Source: Cladorhizidae sp. MBARI D1340-BT2 (Eukaryota > Porifera > Demospongiae > Poecilosclerida > Cladorhizidae). From it: 64,000 bases of DNA. The position numbers and the translations under genes were made by a program. The notes beneath the pieces were generated by a model that did no database searches, was not told the DNA's origin, and saw only the letters and a list, made by a program, of their open reading frames with translations. This document shows positions 26,158 to 35,829 of this stretch, piece by piece. The stretch spans positions 30,052,976 to 30,116,975 of the forward strand of contig JAQNBH010000009.1 of the NCBI GenBank assembly GCA_028752905.1, written 5' to 3'. How positions within the stretch are numbered: position 1 is the stretch's first letter; every line of letters begins with the position of its first letter.

Positions 26158-26480
26158 TACTGCATGTATGTTCTTCACATGAGGAATAAGTAGCGTACAT
26201 ATATTTTTCCGGCATGTGTGTTCATTATAAGGAGCGAACAATATGCTTTGTATATATGAACATCATGTATGTTCATTGCATGCAGCAATAGGTGGCCTCC
26301 TTACTTATACTGCATGTATGTTCATCACATGGATCAATGAGATGCCTCCGTATAATTGTACTGAATGTATGTTCGTTAAATGGACGAATGAGTGGCTTCT
26401 GTATGCATTAACTGCTTGTATCTTAATTAACTGGAGCAATGATGGGCCTTCATATAATAATACTGCATGTATGTTCTTAT
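26158..26480. repeat. Degenerate tandem repeat, ~52-bp unit
   Basis: TGCATGTATGTTC followed by a variable GAGCAATGAGTGGCCTCC-like part recurs about every 50-54 bases, six or seven times. It runs directly into the 32-bp array. Confidence 0.65.
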
Positions 26481-26489
26481 TTAGAGCAA

Positions 26490-28690
26490 TGATTGTGTGT
26501 CCCAGGTGGGTACACTAGTCATGTAGTACCAGGTGGCTTGGATAACTAGTCATGTAGTACCAGGTGGCTTTGATACACTAGTGATGTAGTACCAGGTGGC
26601 TTGGATACACTGGTCATGTAGTACCAGGTGGCTGGGATACACTGGTCATGTAGTACCAGGTGGCTTGGATACACTGGTCATTTAGTACCAGGTGGTTTGG
26701 ACACACTGGTCATGTAGTACCAGGAGGCTTTGATACACTAGTGATGTAGTACCAGGTGGCTTGGATACACTGGTCATGTAGTACCAGGTGGCTTGTCATG
26801 TAGTACCAGGTGGCTTGGATACACTGGTTATGTATTACCAGGTGGCTTGGATACACTAGTCAGGTAGTACATGGTGGCTTGGATACACTGGTCATGTAGT
26901 ACCAGGTGGCTTGGATACATTGGTCATGTAGTGGCTCGGATACACTGGTCATGTAATACCAGGTAGCTTGGATACACTGGTCATGTAGTACCAAGTGGCT
27001 TGGATACACTGGTCATATAACCAGGTGGCTTGGATACACTGGTCATGTAGTACCAAGTGGCTTGGATACACTGGTCATGTAGTACCAGGTGGCTTGGATA
27101 CACTGGTCATGTAGTAAGTACCAGGTGGCTTGGATACACTGGTAATGTAGTACACTGGTCATGTGTTATAAAAAACCAGCCTTCTTCCAGTACGTACACT
27201 ATAGCTGGCTGAGCAGATCCCTGGTCTTAACGCGACGCCTGATCTTTGATTCCCAGTCTGTCCTACTGGCAATCCTCAGAACAAGCCAAACTCAGCAACT
27301 CTCAACAGACTTGCTGGATTCCCAAATATATCTACAGATAGTTATATTATAATTATGAGATACATAAATACACCAGCCATGACAAGATAACACAACACAA
27401 TATCAACCACAATAACAAAGGTTCAGAGAGTTCTTATCTAACAGTTCTTAATTGCTGGTTGCAGAAGTCTCTGGCAATATTCAGCTATCTGCTAACTACT
27501 CCCTAGTTGTTTCTTATATACTGTTCGAACTACTAGGTTTGATGACATCAGGTCATCATGGCACCGACGCTTGGCGACCAATCCAATGTCTTTTCTTATC
27601 AGGTGAGGGGTGTGTAGATCTTTCCTCAGGCAGATGGACCACATCCTTTATAGTGTCTGGTGGTGAGGTCCTTCGTCTGTTCCCACACTCGCTACAATGG
27701 TTTCCACATATCTGGTGTACAGCTTGACCACTAGCTGCTGGTTTGGCTTCATCCCGGGCTGTTTTGAACTCAGCCAGGGAGAGAGAATTCCCTGACATCA
27801 TGTAACCAGGTGGTCATGTAGTCCCAAGTGGCTTGGATACACTGGTCATGTAGTACCAGGTGGCTTGGATACACTTGTCATGTAGTACCAGGTGGCTTGG
27901 ATACACTGGTCATGTAGTACCAGGTGGCTTGGATACACTGGTCATGTAGTATCAATTAGATACACTGGTCATGTAGTACCAGGTGGCTTGGATACACTAG
28001 TCATGTAGTACCAGGTAGCTTAGATACACTGGTCATGTAGCCAGGTGGCTTGGATACACTGGTCATGTAGTACCAATTGGATACACTGGTCCTGTAGTAC
28101 CAATTGGATACACTGGTCATGTAGTACCAGGTGGCTTGGATTCACTGGTCATGTAGTACCCGGTGGCCTGGATACACTGGTGATGTAGTACCAGGTGGCT
28201 TGGATACACTGGTCATGTAGAACCAGGTGGCTTGGATACACTGGTCATGTTACCAGGTGGCTTGGATACACTAGTCAGGTAGTACCAGGTGGTTGGATAA
28301 ACTGGTCATGTAGTACCAGGTGGCTTGGATACACTGGTCATGTAGCACCAGGTGGCTTGGATACACTAGTCAAGTAGTACCAGGTGGCTTGGATACAGTG
28401 GTCATGTAGTACCAAGTGGCTTGGATACACTGGTCATGTAGTACCAGGTGGCTTGGATACACTGGTCATGTAGTACCAGGTGGCTTGGATACACTAGTCA
28501 GGTAGTACCAGATGGCTTGGCTACACTGGTCATGTAGTACCAATTGGATACACTGGTCATGTAGTACCAGGTGGCTTGGATACACTAGTCACGTACTAGC
28601 AGGTGGCTTGGATACGCTTGTCATGTAGTACCAGGTGGCTTGGATACATTGGTCATGTAGTACCAGGTGACTTGGATGCTAGGGTCATGT
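26490..28690. repeat. 32-bp minisatellite, interrupted by a solo LTR
   Basis: Units read CATGTAGTACCAGGTGGCTT then GGATACACTGGT (32 bases), dozens of times with point changes and partial units. Because 32 is not a multiple of three there is no long open frame. The array is split once by a 634-bp insertion at 27164-27797 and otherwise runs unbroken. Confidence 0.95.
27164..27797 (-). mobile_element. Solo LTR with 5-bp target duplication
   Basis: The 634-bp insertion begins TGTTATAA and ends CCCTGACA on the plus strand, so on the minus strand it runs TGTCAGGG...TTATAACA, the TG...CA form of an LTR. It is flanked on both sides by TCATG (27159-27163 and 27798-27802), which is also part of the 32-bp repeat unit. 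A TATA-like GTATATAAG lies on the minus strand at about 27521-27513, giving the orientation. No internal coding sequence remains, as expected after recombination between two LTRs. The 81-codon minus ORF at 27556-27801 lies within the LTR and is not taken as a gene. Confidence 0.88.
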
Positions 28691-28989
28691 AGTCCTGAAG
28701 GTGCTATCCTCTGCAAATCTCTCCATATCAGTAACTGCAGTTTCTCCTAATAGAGCAGGGATAGAGACAGCCTCATTGGCTAACTTATTGCATCATGCAA
28801 CCTCAAACGTAGCTGGTGTATAGTTTGTTGGTAATAATGAACCATGTTGCATAATGTGTGGCATCATCGGGAATGTGAAAAGTGCATTTGCATATATATC
28901 CCTGAAGGTTGCCCTGCATCAGGATCTGGATAAAACAAAAACAACTCCGGTATCTATCTCTTTCTGGCGAAATTTTGTCGGCATGCCAC
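28691..28989 (-). other. Short coding-like remnant, family unknown
   Basis: The minus strand contains readable stretches (near 28990-28900 and, in another frame, near 28770-28690) that look like decayed protein-coding sequence, but too little remains to name a family. No start or domain can be assigned. Confidence 0.25.
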
Positions 28990-29255
28990 CTTCCCTTAGG
29001 GGTGCATACAGAGGGACTGACATTACAACTTCCCTTGGAGTGTGTGTACAGACAGATCGACATCTACTTCCCTTTAGATGTGCATAAGGACGGACAGACG
29101 TAACAACCTCCCTTGGAGTGTGTGTACAGACAGACAGACATCTAATTCCCTTTGGTTGTGCATAAGAATGGACAGACGTTACAACTTCCCTTAAGGTGTG
29201 CATAGAGACAAACTTAAGTTAGAACTTCCCTTAGGGGTGCAGACTGACCGATGTC
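28990..29255. repeat. Degenerate tandem repeat, ~40/80-bp unit
   Basis: CTTCCCTTGGAGTGTGTGTA, CAGACAGAC-like and ACATCTACTTCCCTTT blocks alternate, giving a half-unit near 40 and a full unit near 80 bases, about three times. Confidence 0.65.
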
Positions 29256-30200
29256 TCTACTACACAGGTACAATACTCGCAGAGTTCCCAAGTCCCACCA
29301 ATACTCGTGCAGTCACACAATTCGTCATAACTTTTCTAAGACGTTCACAATCTCACCATCAAAATTATTGTCACTAGAGGATGTTTGAGTAAATTCCATT
29401 AAAAAACAACATAATTATGCCGAGAAGGCTCCATTTTAAATGAGGTTTTTTAAACCTTTCTCCAACCTTCAAAGTGTCAATCTCTATTGCTACAGGGAAC
29501 ACAGAGGAACCTCTCTGAATAACTAGCTTTTTCATTTCTAGAGAAGGGTGCAACTTGTTTAACCCCGACCTGCTAGCATCTGTAACAAGTCAAAAGCTGA
29601 ATGTCCTTGTTAGAGATATTTTATTTAGAGAGATCATGGTCTTGGCTTGCTGGCAAAATGTGACTTCGCTCAAGCTAGATGTCTAGTGTGCAGCTAATTA
29701 GGTACAAATGACTCGTGATGATATCTCACCAAAATTCCTTTACCAGATTATCCCCCCCCACTAATCACTGACTGTGGTCAAGCTAAGAGTTGTAGCAGCT
29801 ACCAGTTCAAGTTTGATTTATCACTGTCCTCGTAACGTCATTGCTCTGTGACCTATTATAGGATGTGCACTAATGAAGTAATGGAACACCATGCTCTATT
29901 TTTTAGCTTGCAGATAGGTGGGTCTGTGAACTTGATCACATGACAGTACTATTGCATCTGTTAGAGTTTCCTTCTCCCTCCAAGTCTTCTACATCCTCAC
30001 CTCTGACTTCTACAGCCTGAGTGCTAATAGTCCATCTCAATGGAAACTACTGTTACACCAGCTGCAATCTTCCCTGACTCCGGGTGGATGTCACCATCAT
30101 CAAGAGCATCTGTCTTCAAAGATATTGAAATTTTTTGTAGGATTGGATATTCACTTAATTAGCTGCTCTGGCTGAATATTCCTCTGCCATTCTGCTCAGG
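29256..30200. other. No gene recognised (0.95 kb)
   Basis: Nothing I can support. This is the left flank of the LTR retrotransposon. Confidence 0.5.
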
Positions 30201-30205
30201 GACAC

Positions 30206-30579
30206 TGTTGAGTGTTAGTCCAGTCTAACCCTCAAGTGATTGTATAAATTGCTGCCACCAGAGCTATGCTTATGTAAATAGCACCCGTATCTTGCAATCA
30301 GAGAATTTAGATTATTAATGAATACACAAAGTTGCAATTACAGGACAAGGCAAAGTTCTTGAACCTCGGTCAGTCAGGGTTCTTATATCCTGACTTACCA
30401 GGAAACAGGATGTCACACATTCTTACATACACTCAGCAAAGTTCCATATACTAGGTAGGCACACATTAGGCTATATAATATCTAAGTCTGTTTGGTGTGA
30501 CATAACTTTTCCCTCAGTACTCTATGTGTTGATGCCTAAAGGTCATCCATGGTCCATGTTGATGAGTCTGCCCTCAACA
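30206..30579 (-). repeat. 3' LTR of the 30.2-35.0 kb element
   Basis: 374 bp, TGTTGAGT...CTCAACA on the plus strand, matching 34573-34953 with scattered substitutions and two small deletions. It lies next to the polypurine tract and the outer GACAC. Confidence 0.93.
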
Positions 30580-30592
30580 TCTCCCCCTCCTG
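30580..30592 (-). other. Polypurine tract
   Basis: On the minus strand CAGGAGGGGGAGA abuts the 3' LTR, the usual primer for plus-strand DNA synthesis in LTR elements. Confidence 0.8.
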
Positions 30593-30759
30593 AGATGAAA
30601 CACCTCCTCCCCCAGCTGAAGGTCCTCCGTTGGATTGTGGATCTGATCTCATGTTTGAGACTTTAATAGGCGCCGGAATCAGCGGTGTTTCCCTAGCTCC
30701 CTCAGTCACTCTCACCAGCGCTTCATCTTCAGGCCTGCATTGTCACGACAATCCATCAG

Positions 30760-32120
30760 CATTCTGATGTAACATGCCTGGCTGGTACTTAAGTTCGAAC
30801 TGGAACACTTGTAGGGCCAGTGCTCAGCGCATCAGTCTGCCTGTCAGTCGAGTAGACCATTGTAGAGCTAGCAGAGCCCGTTAGTCTGTGAGGACAGTGA
30901 AGTGGCAGCCAATTAGATGAATAGCAAAGTGGTCGACAGCATTGACCACAGCCGGTCATTCGAGTCCGGAAACAGTGTAGTTTGTTTCGGCGGGAGTGGT
31001 TCGCTTAGGGAAGTAGGCGATGGGTTGTTCCTCTCCCACCCTCTTTACTGAGAGTACTGCACCAATTGTGAGGATCGAGGCATCAGTGTGGAGAATCAGC
31101 TCATCATCAGCTCTGGGAATAATGAGCGAGTGCTCGTCACATAGAACAGAAACAATATGGTTAAATGCATCTGATTCTCTCTTATTCCATTCCAGGCAAC
31201 AGGTGGCACCCTTCTTCAGGGCATCGAACAGGGGACCCGCCCACCTAACAAAATCATGTATAAACTTCCAGTAATAACCGGCGGTCCCCAAGATAGCCCA
31301 CAACCCTTTCTGATTCCTAGGTCTAAGGAAGTCCTTGAGTGCCTTAACTTTAGCTTCTGGCTCACTTACAAGGCCATGTCCAATTTGGTGTCCCAAATAC
31401 TCTAGTGACTGTGCCCCCCACACACACATTTGTCTAGGTTCGTAGTCAGCCCAGCCTCAACCAATGCTTTCAAAACTTCTTCAATGTGTTGTACATGTTC
31501 CTCCCAAGTAGCAGAAAATATTAATATATCATCAATATATGTCGCGCAGCAGTCTCTTAAATGATCTAGAGTGTTTTACATGCACCTTTGGAAAGCTGCT
31601 GATGCATTTTTGAGATCAAATGGCATGCGGGTAAATGTTTATTTCCTCCACGGGGTTCAGAAAGCTGTCTTATCCTGTCTGGCTCTACCAAGAAGGACCA
31701 GGTAGAATCCCTTGTTCAGATCAATCTTGGAAAGCCAATTAGCATTAGCCACTTCGTTCAGTAGGTCCTCAATGCATGGCATCTGGAATGGGTAATTGAT
31801 TGTGACTTTATTTAGCTGTCTGTAGTCAATACAGAGTCGTACATCCCTAGTCAATTTTTCCTAGGCGGTACCATAGGGGATCACCATGGGCTTTTGGATG
31901 GAATGAGTATACCCAAGGACAATAGCTCATCTATCTCCTTCTTAAGATCATTTTTCATTGCGGTGGCAATTCTGTTGGGGGATAAGCGGAGTGGGTTTCC
32001 TTCCTCTAAATGGATTTCACATTGGTCGTGTTTCAGCAAGCCCAGCCCTTTCAGGTTACGGTACTTTAGAATGGCCTTCAACTGTGATTTCCTAGCATTG
32101 GATAAATTCATCTTGACACT
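30760..32120 (-). pseudogene. Reverse transcriptase and RNase H of the Gypsy-type element
   Basis: In coding order: EIDELLSLGILIPSKSPW (ending 31884), the start of a Ty3/Gypsy reverse transcriptase; RLCIDYRQLNKVTINYPF and SKIDLNKGF (31854-31657), the fingers region; the catalytic YIDDILIFS (about 31535-31510); SLEYLGHQIGHGLVSEP (about 31400), the end of the polymerase; then RNase H with LILHTDAS (about 31095), where the Asp is catalytic, and an end with FELKYQPG and NADGLS (about 30800-30760). Frames change between about 31880, 31650 and 31430 and there are internal stops. The missing downstream integrase is the unusual point. It is not functional. Confidence 0.92.
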
Positions 32121-32199
32121 ACCTATGGGATTCGGTGTGTCCTCAGATTCGTCTGCCATAATGAGTCTAAGGAGATTAGCATTTGGCATCTTCCACTCA

Positions 32200-32540
32200 T
32201 TAAGCCGGTTAATGTGGATGGTTAGCTTTTTTGATCTTTTGTTAGGGACAGCTATTGTATAGTTACAGTCAGAAAGTTTAGCTATGACCTTGTATGGCAC
32301 ATCCCAAATTGAGTGGATTTTTCCTGTCAACCCTGGGGTGTGACAGAGCACCATGTCCCCGAGTTCATAGCTCCTGGGTTTGGAGCTCTGAACATAGGCC
32401 TGTTTAGATTTTTCTTTGTAGCTTTCTTCATTTTCATAGGCCTGTTTGTGTAGAGCTGTTAATGTCTCCTTGCACCTACAAGAGGGGGCCACCACTCTGG
32501 TGAACTCTCTCCTTGGGTCAGCCCGTTTGCTATGCACTAT
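32200..32540 (-). pseudogene. Integrase C-terminal (GPY/F-like) fragment placed before reverse transcriptase
   Basis: The ORF at 32537-31881 starts with the tail of an integrase: a lysine-rich helix, then YELGDMVLCHTPGLTGK, a WDVPYKV stretch and HINRLNEW, which is the SH3-like C-terminal domain of Ty3/Gypsy integrases. It runs on in the same frame into the N-terminus of reverse transcriptase, so the order is native and not a rearrangement of separate frames. The zinc-binding and DDE core domains that should precede it are absent; the ~150 bases before it (32540-32700) show no integrase motifs, which points to an internal deletion. Confidence 0.85.
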
Positions 32541-33129
32541 TACACCTCACAGATAGAAGTGTCCATCTTCCTGCCTATCAGCCTTACACCTCATCCCCTT
32601 TAATATCCCATCCTTCCCCTGCTGTTCTGTTAGAGCCAGCACTTCCTTCCACCTTCCCTTTTGTAAGGGTCAGAAATGGCAACTCTCTCACATGACCTCC
32701 CTCTAACCCTTGAAGGTTTCCTGCCTCAATATCTCTTCTATTGTCTCATCTCCCTTGTACATATACCCACTCAGCAATTCATCATCAGCAGAAGAATTGA
32801 TGTGAGTGTCCTCCTCCCCAAGAGGACTGGTATCGGTGCTCACTTCCTCTACTTCTGTTAATAAGCTATCTGTCTCATGGTCAACAGGATCGCAAGGAAC
32901 TAGTTTAGGTTGTTTTAGCTTTCTTCCTTCTGGGTTTGGGTATTGGTTTTTCATTCAATTTGGGTAGTGTAAGAGGCAGCTGCCTAGTGCAAGTGCTATC
33001 CTTGCTATCCTCAATATGGTTAGGGGCTTTCTCTGCCACTAGTGCCTGACTTTGAACCCTGGTAATGGCAGGTAATGTTACAGGATCATCTGCCAGACCC
33101 TTTGCTTGGATCATCCAGCAATCCAAGAC

Positions 33130-33420
33130 CTCACCCAGGGGTGGTCCTTTCCCAACAGAACATGCTTTGTATCCTCACCCACTAAAAACACATCCATGGA
33201 CTTAGTTATTCCATCTACCTTTAAGTCTATGGTTGCTGTTTTAAATGTGACGACCCTCTGATTAGCTTGTCTTGCCTTAGCTGTCTTGCCAGTGAAACAT
33301 TCAGTTGGAGCCTAGCAGGGACTGCAGTTTTGTTGGCAGCAGTTTCAATGAGGCACCTACACGGTCTACCATTTATGTCCCAGGTTCTGAGCAACTCCTG
33401 AATTTCCTCAGCCTCAGACT
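33130..33420 (-). pseudogene. Retropepsin-like protease, degraded
   Basis: After the zinc knuckle the frame continues into DINGRPCRCLIETAANKTAVP (about 33385-33320), the position of the D-T/S-G active site; the catalytic Asp-Thr-Gly is changed to Glu-Thr-Ala. The C-terminal part with KVDGITKSMDVFLVGEDTKH and VLLGKD lies at about 33225-33150 and ends in a stop. The changed active site means no protease activity. Confidence 0.72.
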
Positions 33421-33439
33421 CAAAACTAATCATGCCTAG

Positions 33440-34500
33440 CTTGGCTTTGACCTTGCAATACCTCTTAAAATGCCATGTTTCATTGCATTCAATGCAAACT
33501 ATGTCCTTAGGAAATGATCTACACCTCTGTGGACCAGCGGCTACAACTTGGCCACAAACAATCCGATCATGCTCAATGGGGGACCACCCATCTCTGCCCT
33601 TAGTTAGGTGCCCACCTGATCCATTAGTAGGTGTCTGTTCCCTGGGACTCATCTTTCTGCCGGAGTGTTGTCCCTCCAGTTGTCTGTTGTGCATCTTGCT
33701 TCTTTCGTGAAAGGATTTTGATTCCCAAGTAGCTTCCATCTCATCGATGATCTCCGGAGTATCCTAGTAAGTATTACCTCTCACTGCATGGCATACCTCT
33801 GGCGAGTAGTAAAGCATTAACGTTCCTCAAAATATCTCCATCGTGAAGTCCTTTTTGCTTTCCATCCGCTTTGCGAATCTGTTGATGCTCTTCGTAATCG
33901 GAGTGAGATTGTGTCTAGGTGACAGGTTGTCTGTTGGTGTGTTTCTCCAAATAGTTTTTATGGCTCTAGTAATCCGTACAACCCAGATGCTCAAGCAGCG
34001 AAGTCTTCAATGTTTAGTAATGTAAGCTCAGGTCCAGTTCCTGAAAAGCTTCCATCACTTTCCCAGAGACTTGCTTCCGTAATATATTGGTCCTTTCTGT
34101 TACTGGAAGTCCCACCTCTGTTAGGGTTTTTCAAAGTTTCTCAGGTAAGCTTCAGGGTCGATTAGTTCATCCATTTTTTTGAAGTGCCTGCAGTGCTGTT
34201 CTCTTCAATTGCTCAGCTTCCCTTGCAGAAGTACTGGTTTGTTGGAACTCTCTTGTGAGCTTGAAGAAGGATGCATTTTCCTCTACCAATTTTGTTAGCA
34301 GGTCATTTTGCTGCTTTTCTTCCTTTGCATGCTCCATTGTTGTTCTCAACCTCTCCTCCCTTTCCTGATTCATTGATGCTATCATAGTTGCCATAGCAGT
34401 GCCATTCAGTCGGCAGTCGCTTCAGTGTTGAATGAACTAGTTGCTGTCGGTTCCGTCTTCTTGTCGCTGATCTTGTCGGACTTTGAACGTGTTTGAACAA
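33440..34500 (-). pseudogene. gag of the Gypsy-type element, with zinc knuckle
   Basis: The N-terminal part (34500-34167) is a charged, heptad-like coiled coil rich in Glu, Lys and Gln. The middle (34160-33740) is badly broken by stops. The C-terminal part (33739-33440) contains one nucleocapsid zinc knuckle of CX2CX4HX4C form, CIECNETWHFKRYC, encoded by 33496-33455. The same coiled coil, capsid, knuckle layout is seen in the two relatives at 57.5 and 60.8 kb. Here the capsid core is too damaged to compare. The true start codon is uncertain. Confidence 0.78.
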
Positions 34501-34555
34501 TGCTTGGATCCATGCTTTGGTTGGTAGTGATGGTTAGTGATGGTGATTGTGTTCT

Positions 34556-34570
34556 GCACCGCTGCCACCA
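34556..34570 (-). other. Primer binding site, tRNA-Leu type
   Basis: On the minus strand TGGTGGCAGCGGTGC starts two bases after the 5' LTR. From memory of animal tRNA-Leu(UAG), whose 3' end is ...CCCACCGCTGCCA plus CCA, this is its complement. The relatives at 57254, 60749 and 63249 have the same site. Confidence 0.78.
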
Positions 34571-34572
34571 TG

Positions 34573-34953
34573 TGTTGAGGGTTAGTCCAGTCTAACTCTC
34601 AAGTGATGGTATCAATTGCTGCCACCAGAGCTATGCTTATGTAAATAGCACCCGTATCTTGCAATCAGAGGATTTAGATTATTAATGAAGACACAAGGTT
34701 GCAATTACAGGACAAGTCAAAGCTCCTGAACGTCGGTCAGTCAGGGTTCTTATACCCTGACTTCCCAGGAAACAGGATGTCACACATTCTTACATACACT
34801 CAGCAAAGTTCCATATACTATAACTGGGTAGGCCCACATATTATAATATCTAAGTCTGTTTGGTGTGACATAACTTGGTAATGTTCCCTCAGTACTCTAT
34901 GTATTAATGCCTAAAGGTCATCCATGATCCATGTTGATGAGTTTGCCCCAACA
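34573..34953 (-). repeat. 5' LTR of the 30.2-35.0 kb element
   Basis: 381 bp, TGTTGAGG...CCCAACA on the plus strand. It differs from the other LTR at scattered sites and by short indels, so the insertion is old enough for both LTRs to have drifted. Confidence 0.93.
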
Positions 34954-34966
34954 GACACGTCCATAC

Positions 34967-35215
34967 ATCAAGTTGTGATATATATTTACAATACCTGCCT
35001 GAAAATGTATACAATACCTGCCTGAAGATGTGATATATATTTATAATACCTGCCTGAAGATGTGATATATATTTACAATACCTGCCTGAAGATGAGATAT
35101 ATATTTACAATACCTGCCTGAAGATGTGATATATATTTACAATACCTGCCTGTAGATGTGATATATATTTATAATACCTGCCTGAAGATGTGATATATAT
35201 TTACAATATGTGATA
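34967..35215. repeat. 32-bp tandem repeat (about 7 units)
   Basis: Units read GATGTGATATATATTTACAA then TACCTGCCTGAA. It starts right beside the target duplication of the LTR element. The unit is unrelated in sequence to the 32-bp array at 26.5 kb. Confidence 0.9.
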
Positions 35216-35482
35216 TTACTAACGGAGTTACACTGATGAGAATGCACACAACAATGCAACAGACCAATATCCAATGGCATGCTCTATTCAAAAACAGCAA
35301 ATATATGATACATATTGTAAACTATGTATGAAGCATCAAGGAAGCTTAAACTTCCACCACCTTTCCCACCCCTCCCACCCCGCCAAAAAGCAGATGCATG
35401 TGACACTTGCATCATGGAATTTGCACCTACAAATCTAAATAATGCACGTCCATGTTATTCATTTTCCTGAGATTACTTGAAA

Positions 35483-35815
35483 TGATGTTGGCATGTTAGA
35501 GCTAGCTCTAGGTGAGGATGTGCTGTCTGTGTTTCTCTCCATTTACTGCCACTGCTTAGTTAGAGATACCTCTATGTCGGGATGTGCTGACTGTGTTGCT
35601 CTCACGCTGCTCGCTCTGCTTTAACTATTATTGTTCGTGATACTAGCAATGATGTTGGCATGTTAGAGCTAGCTCTAGGTATGTTCTCTCTGTTTTTCTC
35701 TCCAGCTTCTGCCTTGGCTTAGTTAGAGCTAGTTCCAGGTGGGGATGTGCTGAATGTGTTGTTCTTCAGCTGCTGATTCTGCTTTAGCTATTGTTGTCCG
35801 TGATGCTTGGATGCT
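35483..35815. repeat. Tandem duplication, ~168-bp unit with ~80-bp sub-repeat
   Basis: GATGTTGGCATGTTAGAGCT recurs at 35483 and 35651; within each unit a second, looser GTTAGAG...GGGATGTGCTG block repeats. There is no gene, though on the minus strand about 36000-35830 a short open stretch (CDGIPITYLDGAEVKEMEVV) next to it looks coding-like. Confidence 0.65.
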
Positions 35816-35829
35816 CTAACAACTTCCAT

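Larger units (their letters stand above)
30206..34953 (-). mobile_element. Ty3/Gypsy-type LTR retrotransposon, Gmr1-like domain order, complete ends
   Basis: A 4748-bp element on the minus strand, bounded by two LTRs and flanked by the perfect 5-bp duplication GACAC (30201-30205 and 34954-34958). In transcription order it holds the 5' LTR, a primer site, gag with a zinc knuckle, protease, an integrase C-terminal fragment, reverse transcriptase, RNase H, a polypurine tract and the 3' LTR. Most Ty3/Gypsy elements place integrase after RNase H; here only ~150 bases separate RNase H from the polypurine tract, and the integrase piece lies before reverse transcriptase, as in Gmr1-like elements. The integrase catalytic core is missing, apparently by deletion near 32540-32700, and all reading frames carry stops or frameshifts, so the element is dead. 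Confidence 0.93.

Noticed and set aside
26490..28690. CRISPR array
   Set aside because: The 32-bp units are contiguous with no unique spacers, and the sequence is eukaryotic.
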